From positions 29,860 through 93,859 of the forward strand of contig JAJFIA010000011.1 of the NCBI GenBank assembly GCA_021775255.1: DNA of 64,000 nt. The letters are read 5' to 3'. A program made the position numbers and the translations under genes. Positions 45,481 to 53,446 of this stretch are shown in pieces. Source of the DNA: Roseovarius sp. GTDB taxonomy: Bacteria > Pseudomonadota > Alphaproteobacteria > Rhodobacterales > Rhodobacteraceae. Below the pieces are notes generated by a model. The model saw only the letters and a program-made list of their open reading frames with translations. It did no database searches and was not told the DNA's origin. How positions within the stretch are numbered: position 1 is the stretch's first letter; each line of letters begins with the position of its first letter.

Positions 45481-46242
45481 ATGTGGCGCTGGCTGATACC
45501 CCTGATGTTTCTGGCACAGCCTGCGTTGGCGGCGGAAGAGGTCGTGCTTGGGCTCAGTCAGGATCAAGTGGCGATAACGGCCACATATAACGGCTCGGAG
45601 ATATTGATCTTTGGTGCGATCAAGCGCGATGGCCCGGTGCCCGAGGGGCCGCCATTGGAAGTGATCGTGGCGGTGTCGGGGCCGGATAAGCCTGTCACCG
45701 TGCGGCGCAAGGAAAAGCGCTACGGCATCTGGATGAACATCGATTCCGTATTGGTGGATTCAGCGCCAAGTTTTTACGCCGTGGCCACAAGCGGCCCTTT
45801 TGATGAGGTGCTTAAGGATGTTGAGGATCTGCGCTATAAGGTGTCGATTGCCCGTGCAATCCGTTCAGTGGGGGCTGCGATGTCGATCAAAGATGCCCAG
45901 AGCTTTGCCAATGCAGTGGTGCGTATCCGCGAGCATAGCAACCTTTATAAAACCCTTGAGGGGGCTGTGTCTGTGGATCAGCAGACGCTTTTTCGCACCT
46001 CGATTGCGATGCCTTCAAACCTGACGGAAGGCGTGTATTCCACCCGCATTTTCCTCACGCGTGGTGGCGAGATTATCTCGATCTATGCCACCACGATTGA
46101 CGTGAAAAAGGTGGGGTTAGAGCGCTGGCTGTTCAATCTGTCGCGGCATAACCCGTTTTGGTACGGGATCATGTCACTGGCGATTGCCATCGCTGCCGGC
46201 TGGACCGCCTCGGCTGTGTTTCAGATGCTGCGCCGGGGGTAG
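45481..46242 (+). CDS. TIGR02186 family periplasmic/membrane protein
   Basis: A 253-residue protein with a signal peptide (MWRWLIPLMFLAQPALA), a beta-rich periplasmic domain (about 20-215; KRYGIWMNIDSVLVDSAPSFYAVATS) and one C-terminal transmembrane helix (WYGIMSLAIAIAAGWTASAVFQML). It matches the conserved family TIGR02186, which regularly sits next to TSUP exporters. A joint role in anion export is inferred from this pairing. Ends before a perfect 25-bp hairpin. Confidence 0.88.
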   Translation: MWRWLIPLMFLAQPALAAEEVVLGLSQDQVAITATYNGSEILIFGAIKRDGPVPEGPPLEVIVAVSGPDKPVTVRRKEKRYGIWMNIDSVLVDSAPSFYAVATSGPFDEVLKDVEDLRYKVSIARAIRSVGAAMSIKDAQSFANAVVRIREHSNLYKTLEGAVSVDQQTLFRTSIAMPSNLTEGVYSTRIFLTRGGEIISIYATTIDVKKVGLERWLFNLSRHNPFWYGIMSLAIAIAAGWTASAVFQMLRRG

Positions 46243-46255
46243 GTTTTGCGCGGCT

Positions 46256-46315
46256 GTCCCGGACTTGATCCGGGACCTCCACGTTGGCTGGGAGGTCCCG
46301 GATCAAGTCCGGGAC
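46256..46315. terminator. Perfect 25-bp inverted repeat between convergent genes
   Basis: Arms 46256-46280 and 46291-46315 are exact reverse complements over a 10-nt loop. The core CGGACTTGATCCGGGAC is of the same family as the element at 16951-17017. It fills the gap between the TIGR02186 gene and the convergent SDR gene. Confidence 0.92.
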
Positions 46316-46324
46316 AAGGGCGCG

Positions 46325-47059
46325 TTAGCCCCGGCCGATATAGGGCATCTTGGTGGCCATCACTGTCATGAATTGCACATTGGCCGATAGCGGCAGGCTT
46401 GCCATATGCAGGGCCGAGCGCGCGGCGTCATTCACGTCCATCATTGGCATCAGCTTGGCCTCAGGATCATTCTTTAGGATGCGCTGGTTCAGCTCCTCCA
46501 CCAGTTCGGTACGGGCATTGCCGATGTCAATCTGGCCGCAGGCGATATCAAAGGCGCGGCCATCCAGAGACAGGCAGCGCGTGAGCCCGGTGATGGCGTG
46601 TTTTGAGGTGGTATAACAGACCGAGCCGGGCCGGGGATTATGCGCCGACAGTGACCCGTTGTTGATGATCCGCCCGCCCTGGGGCGATTGCGCCCGCATC
46701 TGGGCAAAAGCCAGCCGGGCGGCGATGAACATGCCGCGGATATTGACCGATGCAACACTGTCAAACGCCTCGATGGGGATCTCATCAATCGGGCCGGAGG
46801 GGCCGAAAATCCCGGCGTTGTTGAACAAAACATCAAGATGCCCGGCGCGGGTGATGAAATGGTCAAATGCGGCCTGCATCGCATCTGCGTCCTGCACATC
46901 GGCCACCAGGGGCACCGCGTTTGCGTGCCCGTCCGCGATGTCATTAAGGCGGGATTCACGCCGGGCGAGAAGCCCCACAAGCCAGCCATCTTCAAGAAAT
47001 GCCTGCGCGGTGGCCGCACCAATGCCCGAGCTTGCGCCGGTGATGAGGATGGTTTTCAT
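46325..47059 (-). CDS. Short-chain dehydrogenase/reductase
   Basis: A 244-residue SDR enzyme. The cofactor motif TGASSGIG is at 7-14, NNAG follows, and the active site is S (NNGSLSAHN) with Y-x3-K in CYTTSKHAITG. Classical SDR; substrate unknown. Its start overlaps the stop of the helicase gene by ATGA. Confidence 0.93.
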   Translation of the reverse strand: MKTILITGASSGIGAATAQAFLEDGWLVGLLARRESRLNDIADGHANAVPLVADVQDADAMQAAFDHFITRAGHLDVLFNNAGIFGPSGPIDEIPIEAFDSVASVNIRGMFIAARLAFAQMRAQSPQGGRIINNGSLSAHNPRPGSVCYTTSKHAITGLTRCLSLDGRAFDIACGQIDIGNARTELVEELNQRILKNDPEAKLMPMMDVNDAARSALHMASLPLSANVQFMTVMATKMPYIGRG

Positions 47060-48579
47060 ATCTCTGTCTCCAGTTCCAGTGGGGCGGGGGGCGTTTGCAG
47101 ATCGTCAACCCTGAGCGGATGCTCGGGCTTTGACAGGCGGTTGCGCACCACCCAGTGCAGGCGCTCCTCGGCGCGGGTGATTGCAACATAGGCCAGCCGT
47201 TTCCACAAGGGCTGCCCGGCCTCAATCCGGCCCATGCGGGCGGCCACATATAGATCAGGCGCAAACACCTGCACATCTTTCCATTGTGAGCCTTGCGCCT
47301 TGTGGATGGTCACCGCCGAGCCGTGCAGGAATGTGGCCCCCATGCGCGCGGCGTAGGGGATGAACGGCTCTTCCTCGCCCGGCTTTTCGATCTTGACGAT
47401 CGAGGCGGCGCTGACTTGCGGGTCTTCCGCGCCGATCACATGCAGGCGGGAAAATCCCGGTTTGCCACCGGGGCCGAGATAGATCACCTGCGCGCCTTTG
47501 ATCAGCCCTCGGGCCTCAAGATCAAGGCGTTTTTTGCGGTATTTCAGCGGCAGCTCGATGCCGTCGCAGATCAGCGGCTCGCCTTCCAGCATTTCGGTAT
47601 CGGGGGCGCCGTGTACCGCGCGAAAGGCATTGATCAGGCGGATGCGGGTGGCATTGCGCCAGACCAGAACCGGCGAGCGCGCCATCAGATCGACCTCGAC
47701 CCGCCCGGCCCATCTGACGCGGTCGTCACGTTTGGCGGCATCCTCAACCATGCGCTCAAAATCAGAGAACTCAAGCGCGGGATCCGACAGGGCATGGGCC
47801 AGATCAAGGATCGGATTATCGGCATCCTGGCGATGCACCCTATGCAATTCGAGGATGGCGGGGGCGGGCAGCGCATCAAAAACCATCGCGCCGGATTGCT
47901 TGACCGGGGCAAGCTGTGCGGGATCACCAAACAGCAAAAGGGTTGGGAAAATATCCTTGAGATCCTCGAATTGCTTGTCGTCGAGCATCGAGCTTTCGTC
48001 AACAAAACCGACATCAAGCGGCTCTTCCCGGCGCTTCCAGCCGGTGATGAAATCCGAGCCGCGCAGGCCCGCGGAGGCCAATGCGCCGGGAATGGATTTG
48101 TTGGATTGATAAAATGCATGCGCCCGGTCAAGCGCCAGATCGGTGAGGCCTTCGATTCCCGGGCGCTCACCGCGACCGGCCAGCCATTCGGCGATTTTCT
48201 CATACTCCGGGTCGTACATCGGGGTGTAAAGGATGCGGTGAATGGTGGTGGCGGGCACGCCGTGCGCGCGCAGAACGCTGGCGGCCTTGTTGGTGGGGGC
48301 GAGAATGGCGAGGGTGCGGCGATCCTTGCGGCGGCGGCCTTCATAATCGGCTGAAACCACGTCAACACCGGCCTCTTCCATGGCATGATAAAGCGCGGCC
48401 AAAAGAACGGTTTTGCCGGATCCGGCCTTGCCGGTAACCGCCATTACAGTCTGCTTGCCTTCGCGGGGCGGGGCAAGGAGACCGGCATCAAGATCAATGC
48501 CCGCCGCGCGCAGGGCATCGGTGATGCGGTCATGCGCTTCGGCCTGATCATGGGAAAATTCAAGGGTCGTGCCTGCCAT
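47056..48579 (-). CDS. RecD-like ATP-dependent DNA helicase
   Basis: A 507-residue superfamily 1B helicase: Walker A GKAGSGKT (about 50-57), the Walker B-like GFVDESSMLDDKQF, the LLLFGDPAQLAPV motif, and a C-terminal UvrD-like block (TIHKAQGSQWKDVQVF and AYVAITRAEERLHWVV). It lacks the extra N-terminal domain of full RecD2. It would unwind DNA 5' to 3' in repair or recombination. It sits just downstream of luxI on the same strand with a 25-bp gap, so it may be expressed with it. Confidence 0.92.
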   Translation of the reverse strand: MAGTTLEFSHDQAEAHDRITDALRAAGIDLDAGLLAPPREGKQTVMAVTGKAGSGKTVLLAALYHAMEEAGVDVVSADYEGRRRKDRRTLAILAPTNKAASVLRAHGVPATTIHRILYTPMYDPEYEKIAEWLAGRGERPGIEGLTDLALDRAHAFYQSNKSIPGALASAGLRGSDFITGWKRREEPLDVGFVDESSMLDDKQFEDLKDIFPTLLLFGDPAQLAPVKQSGAMVFDALPAPAILELHRVHRQDADNPILDLAHALSDPALEFSDFERMVEDAAKRDDRVRWAGRVEVDLMARSPVLVWRNATRIRLINAFRAVHGAPDTEMLEGEPLICDGIELPLKYRKKRLDLEARGLIKGAQVIYLGPGGKPGFSRLHVIGAEDPQVSAASIVKIEKPGEEEPFIPYAARMGATFLHGSAVTIHKAQGSQWKDVQVFAPDLYVAARMGRIEAGQPLWKRLAYVAITRAEERLHWVVRNRLSKPEHPLRVDDLQTPPAPLELETEI

Positions 48580-48604
48580 GGCACAACCCTACAGAGCCGC
48601 GCGC

Positions 48605-49288
48605 TCAGGCGCCAGCGAAAGTGCCGCTCATCAGCCCCTTGCGTGACTGCCTCGCGAGGCCGCCTGCAAGGGCGGATGAGCAGCCCCCGAAACTTTGGCG
48701 GAACCATTGATCGGAAAGTGCAGGCGAAACGCCCGCACGCAGGGCAATCTTGTGCCGGGCGCTGGCCGAGAATTGCCACAGGCCCACGCTGATCCGGTTG
48801 CGCCCGGTGCCGCGCATGGCGATGATCTCGGGCGAGGCCCCGATCATCCGGTAGATGCGCTGCATCCTGGCGTCAAACACCCCGACAAAATGTTTGATCG
48901 CGAAATTCTGCATGATTTCACTGCCTGCCAGCATCAGCCCGGCAGCCACATGCGGCCCGGCGTCGCGCGACAGGCAAAAACGGGTGCATTCCCAGATCAG
49001 AGGGCTGGTAATCGGGCCGCCGCCGGTGAGGTGGCTGAAATGGTCATTGACCATGGTCGGCCCGGTGGTGGGCAAAAACCGCATTGAGCCGCCATGGCAC
49101 CCGTCAGACTTTTGCCAGATCACATAAAGCGGGTTGAGATCATCGTATGAATCGCGCTCCTCGCCTTTGTCGTTCACCGTCACATCCCATCCCAGACGGG
49201 CCTTGAACTGATCCGCACGATCAAGAAACATGGAGTTTTGCAGGCTTGGAAATTGTTGCAGATCGTCTGCGTAGATATAGCGTAACAT
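48605..49288 (-). CDS. luxI: Acyl-homoserine-lactone synthase (LuxI family)
   Basis: A 227-residue AHL synthase. The invariant residues of the family can be placed: R24, F28, W34, D46, D49, R70, F84, E100 and R103 (RADQFKARLGWDV, SMRFLPTTGP, WECTRFCL). It joins an acyl group from acyl-ACP to SAM to make the signal. GTG at 49291 is followed directly by ATG at 49288; ATG is preferred because AGGGG stands 6 nt before it. That ribosome site is inside a hairpin (49295-49323). The acyl chain made is not readable. Confidence 0.95.
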   Translation of the reverse strand: MLRYIYADDLQQFPSLQNSMFLDRADQFKARLGWDVTVNDKGEERDSYDDLNPLYVIWQKSDGCHGGSMRFLPTTGPTMVNDHFSHLTGGGPITSPLIWECTRFCLSRDAGPHVAAGLMLAGSEIMQNFAIKHFVGVFDARMQRIYRMIGASPEIIAMRGTGRNRISVGLWQFSASARHKIALRAGVSPALSDQWFRQSFGGCSSALAGGLARQSRKGLMSGTFAGA

Positions 49289-49294
49289 CACTGT

Positions 49295-49323
49295 CCCCTT
49301 TTTGATTGCCGCATGAAAAGGGG
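49295..49323 (-). promoter_or_regulatory. Hairpin covering the luxI ribosome-binding site
   Basis: On the minus strand CCCCTTTT (plus 49316-49323) pairs with AAAAGGGG (plus 49295-49302) over 13 nt. The AGGGG of the 3' arm is the luxI Shine-Dalgarno sequence, 6 nt from the ATG. When folded it would block initiation, so luxI translation could be conditional. Confidence 0.6.
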
Positions 49324-49366
49324 TAGGGGTGATATGGTTAACGCGCCGTCAGGGCAGCGTTCGGTG

Positions 49367-50092
49367 CTATATGACGATCAACCCCCGGCTGAGGGCGCGG
49401 GCGACCGCATGCACGGTGTTGAGCGCGCCCAGTTTGAAGCGCGCGCTTTCGATATAGGCGCGCAGGGTGTGCTCGGATATGGTCAGGGTTTCAGCCACCT
49501 GCGCGCGGTTGTATCCCATGGCCAGCAAGGTCATCGCATCCACCTCACGCGGCGACAGGGTTTGTGCCGGTTCTGGTTTGCGGTCGGGCTCAAATTCCAG
49601 GGCTTTCTGGTTGAAATAATGCGCAATCAGGATCAGATCACGGCGATGGGTTTCGGTGATCCGGCCCCAGGTATCATCATCGCAGTGATGGCTGACGGTG
49701 AACAGGGCAAATTGCCCGTTGGGCCCGCGTATTGGCACCGAAAACCCCTGATTGCCAACGCCGTAGTCGATGGCCTCACGCTGAAACGCGCGGGCGGCTT
49801 TGCTGGACCAGTCAAAGCGTTTCCAGTCACTGGGATGAAACCGCTGGTAACAGCCCTGAATCACCGGATCTATGCGCAGGTATTCGCACTCAAGATAGCG
49901 CTGCACCCATTCCGGCGAATAAGTGCCACAGCCATATTGATCACCGGCCGCACTGACCCAGTGATACACCATATGATCAATTTCAAAATGGTCGCGCAGT
50001 TCCTCGATCGTTGTTTGCAGACCGCTGAGTTCAGTAGCGCCTTCCAAGGCCTCCAATATGTCTTCCAGCCGCGGGGGCGGGGCTGCTTTCAT
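49367..50092 (-). CDS. luxR: LuxR-family quorum-sensing regulator
   Basis: A 241-residue regulator with an N-terminal autoinducer-binding domain (about 20-165; MVYHWVSAAGDQYG, the FDWSS and SVPIRGPNGQFALFTVS motifs) and a C-terminal LuxR helix-turn-helix (about 178-241; LSPREVDAMTLLAMGYNRAQVAETLTISEHTLRAY). The ATG at 50092 (MKAAPPPRLEDIL) is chosen; the frame runs further upstream, across the small upstream gene. It overlaps that gene by 62 bp in another frame. luxI follows after 78 bp. Confidence 0.94.
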   Translation of the reverse strand: MKAAPPPRLEDILEALEGATELSGLQTTIEELRDHFEIDHMVYHWVSAAGDQYGCGTYSPEWVQRYLECEYLRIDPVIQGCYQRFHPSDWKRFDWSSKAARAFQREAIDYGVGNQGFSVPIRGPNGQFALFTVSHHCDDDTWGRITETHRRDLILIAHYFNQKALEFEPDRKPEPAQTLSPREVDAMTLLAMGYNRAQVAETLTISEHTLRAYIESARFKLGALNTVHAVARALSRGLIVI

Positions 50093-50240
50093 GTCCTGCG
50101 CATCCTTCACTGTCCGACGCCAGCTCGCTTGCCGCCACCAGCCGGGTATCCTCCAGCTGTTTGGCCAAAGCGCCCAACCCGTTGCGGCAGGCAAATGCCC
50201 GCAGATCGGTCAGAACGTCGAGAATCCATTCGTTTTGCAT
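50031..50240 (-). CDS. Small conserved protein upstream of luxR
   Basis: A 69-residue frame starting MQNEWILDVLTDLRAFACRNGLGALAKQLEDTRLVAASELAS. The first 45 residues look like a short helical protein I know from the same place in other Rhodobacterales; the tail is low-complexity and runs into the luxR start in another frame (overlap 50031-50092). Its role is unknown. The overlap could couple translation of luxR to it. A CtrA-like site lies just upstream. Confidence 0.72.
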   Translation of the reverse strand: MQNEWILDVLTDLRAFACRNGLGALAKQLEDTRLVAASELASDSEGCAGHESSPAPAAGRHIGGLGRRY

Positions 50241-50261
50241 GTACAGCCTCGTTAACGCAGG

Positions 50262-50276
50262 TTAATGAAAGGTTAA
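50262..50276. promoter_or_regulatory. CtrA-type site TTAA-N7-TTAA
   Basis: TTAATGAAAGGTTAA fits the known CtrA consensus TTAA-N7-TTAA exactly, and on the other strand begins TTAACC as preferred by CtrA. A third TTAA lies 10 bp to the left (50252-50255). The site is 22 bp before the start of the small luxR-upstream gene. CtrA control of quorum sensing or motility is known in Rhodobacterales; control here is inference. Confidence 0.5.
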
Positions 50277-50457
50277 CACAACTATAGCATGTGCAAATAT
50301 TTTTCAATATTCGCCACTTTCACCCCCCCAGAAATGGGGGAGTCGTAATTGCTAAGCATCTGAATTCAATAGATTTGGATTTTTTGACACGCAGATTGGG
50401 CGCTTGAGCGAATGTGATTCGCCTATGGCAGGGTTTCACCTGTTAATCAATCTGAGG

Positions 50458-51744
50458 TTATTTGCCGGCTTCCACCACATCCTCAACCGTGCGCAGCCCG
50501 GTTTTGGGGGCCTGCACCAGCACAGCCATATTGCCGGGAAGGTGCTCATTGCGCAGCATTTTGAGATGGGCCGCCGGGATATCGGACCAGGGGAACACCT
50601 CGGACATATAAGGGTCAATCCGCCGCTCAAGCATCAGCTTATTGGCCGCCGCCGCCTGTTTGAGATGGGCGAAATGCGAGCCCTGAAGCCGCTTTTGGTG
50701 CATCCACATATAGCGCACGTCGAAGGTACAGTTGAAGCCCGAGGTGCCGGCACAGATCACCACCATGCCGCCCTTTTTGCACACAAGGCTCGACACCGGG
50801 AATGTGGCCTCACCGGGGTGTTCAAACACGATGTCAACATTGTTGCCTTTGCCGGTGATGTCCCAGATCGCCTTGCCGAATTTGCGGGCTTCCTTGAACC
50901 AGGCGGCGTATTCGGCGGTGTTGACGGTGGGCAGTTGGCCCCAGCAGTTGAAATCCTTGCGGTTGATCACGCCTTTGGCGCCGAGATCCATCACGAAATC
51001 GCGTTTATCTTCATTCGAGATAACCCCGATGGCGTTGCCGCCTGCCGCATTGATCAGTTGAATGGCAAACGAGCCAAGACCACCGGACGCGCCCCAGACC
51101 AGTACATTCTGGCCGGGTTTCAGCTCATGCGGGTGATGGCCAAAGAGCATGCGGTAAGCGGTGGCCAGCGTGAGAGTGTAGCAGGCCGATTCCTCCCATG
51201 TCAGGTGCTTGGGGCGCGGCAAAAGCTGCTGCGCCTGCACATTGGTGAACTGCGCGAAGGAGCCGTTGGGTGTCTCGTATCCCCAGATACGCTGTGACGG
51301 AGAAAACATCGGATCGCCGCCGTTGCATTCCTCATCATCGCCGTCGTCCTGATTGCAGTGGATCACAACCTCGTCGCCCACCTGCCATCTTTTGACCTTG
51401 TCACCCACGGCCCAGACGATACCAGCCGCATCGGAACCGGCGATGTGATACTCGGCCCCGTGGCCGTCAAACGGGCTGATGGGCACACCAAGTCCGGCCC
51501 AGACGCCATTGTAATTGACGCCCGCCGCCATCACCAGAACCAGCACTTCATGGCTGTCGAGTTTGGGGGTGTCCACAATTTCGATCTGAAACGATTTATC
51601 CGGCTCGCCGTGGCGCTCGCGGCGAATGGCCCAGGCATACATCTGCCGGGGCACATAGCCGAGGGGCGGCATTTCACCGACCTCGTAAAGATCCTTTTCA
51701 GGGGCGTCGTAGGGCGCGATGCCGGTATCTGTATCCAGAGCCAT
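50458..51744 (-). CDS. ccr: Crotonyl-CoA carboxylase/reductase
   Basis: A 428-residue medium-chain dehydrogenase family enzyme that reductively carboxylates crotonyl-CoA to ethylmalonyl-CoA with NADPH and CO2, the key step of the ethylmalonyl-CoA pathway for acetate-type carbon. The NADPH-binding motif is VLVWGASGGLGSFAIQ; GVNYNGVWAGLG and IFEHPGEATFP are family blocks. Length and sequence distinguish it from simple quinone reductases. The divergent-side partner ecm is at 53447, beyond the PlsB-like gene. The promoter region 51745-51894 is AT-rich. Confidence 0.96.
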   Translation of the reverse strand: MALDTDTGIAPYDAPEKDLYEVGEMPPLGYVPRQMYAWAIRRERHGEPDKSFQIEIVDTPKLDSHEVLVLVMAAGVNYNGVWAGLGVPISPFDGHGAEYHIAGSDAAGIVWAVGDKVKRWQVGDEVVIHCNQDDGDDEECNGGDPMFSPSQRIWGYETPNGSFAQFTNVQAQQLLPRPKHLTWEESACYTLTLATAYRMLFGHHPHELKPGQNVLVWGASGGLGSFAIQLINAAGGNAIGVISNEDKRDFVMDLGAKGVINRKDFNCWGQLPTVNTAEYAAWFKEARKFGKAIWDITGKGNNVDIVFEHPGEATFPVSSLVCKKGGMVVICAGTSGFNCTFDVRYMWMHQKRLQGSHFAHLKQAAAANKLMLERRIDPYMSEVFPWSDIPAAHLKMLRNEHLPGNMAVLVQAPKTGLRTVEDVVEAGK

Positions 51745-51894
51745 GGGGGCCTCCGTTTTGGTGCATTATGCCGCGATGCAGAATCGCTTGATCTTTGGCA
51801 GTTGGTATCGCCGGGCGCGCAATAATGCAATGCCTGAGGTAATAATTTTGTAATTTTATAACCTTGCAGGTGCAGAATAATTCGACATCCGCCG

Positions 51895-53259
51895 TTATTT
51901 CTTGAACAGATGCGATATTGAGGCGGCGTAATAGGCCACAACCGGGCGATCGGCGTCGACCACGGATATCTGGCCTGCATTCTCGACCACAAGCTTGCGC
52001 TTGATCAGGTTGCGCAGGCCTACATCGGTGGCATAGGCCTTGTCATCGCGGGGCAGGTGTACATGGGCCTTGGGCAGGGCGCGCATCAGGCCGGTCACGG
52101 CCTGTTCAAGCGCATCGCGCGTGAGCGGGCCTTCGGCATCAAGCAGGGCACGGGCCACCAAAGGCACCGGCAGAACCGGAATTTCTTCACCGATGCGCTG
52201 CATCAGCAGGCGGCCAAGATCCTTGATATCGCCGCGTGCATTTCCGGCCTCAAATTCATTCAGTGAAATCGGCGCGCCAAAGCTGGCGGCGGCATAGCCG
52301 TGGCGATGGTAATGGCCGGTCAGGCGCAGCCAGAATTGTTTGAATATGAAGCGCATGATCACACTGTTGCGGGCGCGAAACCGGCGTTCGCCTTTTTGAC
52401 CGGCGGCCACAAGAATGCGGTCTTCAAACACCCTGTCGTAATTCACCGCCACGGGCACGAACACCACATCACGGCCATCTTTTTTTGAGCGCCCCTCAAC
52501 AATATATTTGAGCAATCCCAGCTTGGGCGGGGCCAGTTTGCCATCAAGGCTAAGCCCGCCTTCGGGGAACATCGCCTGGGTCACACCGCCATCGGTGGCC
52601 AGCCCGACATAGCGCGCCAGCACCCGGCGATAAAGCTCATTGCGCGATTTTCGGCGGATAAAATAGGCTCCCATCGCCTTGATCACCCGGCTGAGCGGCC
52701 AGACCCGCGCCCATTCTCCCACCGCATACGAGAGCGCCGAGCGTTCCGCCGCCAGCCATGTGACCAGCATGTAATCCACGTTCGAGCGATGGTTCATCAC
52801 AAAAACCACGGTGGCATTTTTATCGACTTTGCTGATCGCCTCCTCGTCAAAATGGCTGATGCGGACCCGGTAGAGCGCGCGCGACAGCCATTTGGCCAGA
52901 CGAATGGCCACGGTAAAATAAGCCGTGGCCGAAAAGCTGGGCACGATCTCCCGGGCATAGCGTTTGGCCTGCGCAAAAGCCACGTTTTCGGGGATGTTCT
53001 CGGCGCGGGCATGTTCAGCGATGGCCTGTGACACCTCGGGATCATAAATCAGCCGTTGGATCATGTCATAGCGGCGCGCCAGTTTGAACGGCTCAATCGG
53101 CCGTTCAAGCCGTAGGTTGAGCTTGGCGACAACCTTTTCCATCCGGCGGCGGAAGAACCAGCGGACGGATGGAAACAGAAAATGTGAGGCAAATGTCACG
53201 GCTGCAAACAAGACAAGCAGAACCAGCGCCCAAAGGGGCATTTCAATCATAGATGTCAT
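51895..53259 (-). CDS. PlsB-like glycerol-3-phosphate acyltransferase
   Basis: A 454-residue membrane-associated acyltransferase. One N-terminal transmembrane helix (LWALVLLVLFAAVTFASHFLF) precedes the acyltransferase core: the H-x4-D motif in MNHRSNVDYM and the FPEGG motif in AMFPEGGLSLDG. It probably acylates glycerol-3-phosphate or another lysophospholipid precursor. The frame is open to 53343; the ATG at 53259 (MTSMIEMPL) or 53250 is likely. It lies between ccr and ecm; the link to their pathway is by position only. Confidence 0.85.
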   Translation of the reverse strand: MTSMIEMPLWALVLLVLFAAVTFASHFLFPSVRWFFRRRMEKVVAKLNLRLERPIEPFKLARRYDMIQRLIYDPEVSQAIAEHARAENIPENVAFAQAKRYAREIVPSFSATAYFTVAIRLAKWLSRALYRVRISHFDEEAISKVDKNATVVFVMNHRSNVDYMLVTWLAAERSALSYAVGEWARVWPLSRVIKAMGAYFIRRKSRNELYRRVLARYVGLATDGGVTQAMFPEGGLSLDGKLAPPKLGLLKYIVEGRSKKDGRDVVFVPVAVNYDRVFEDRILVAAGQKGERRFRARNSVIMRFIFKQFWLRLTGHYHRHGYAAASFGAPISLNEFEAGNARGDIKDLGRLLMQRIGEEIPVLPVPLVARALLDAEGPLTRDALEQAVTGLMRALPKAHVHLPRDDKAYATDVGLRNLIKRKLVVENAGQISVVDADRPVVAYYAASISHLFKK

Positions 53260-53446
53260 GGTATGAATCGTTACAGTAAAGTGACGTGTGGGAACATAAC
53301 ATTCTACAAAATTCTGCCTGAATTGGATATGATGCTCTGGCAATCCTGCTTATGCCGCGATGCAGCGAATTGACATTGGTATAATATTCCATGTACCAGA
53401 GGAAAAATGTAACAAAATTGCGTAGATGATAACGCGAGGACGTGAA

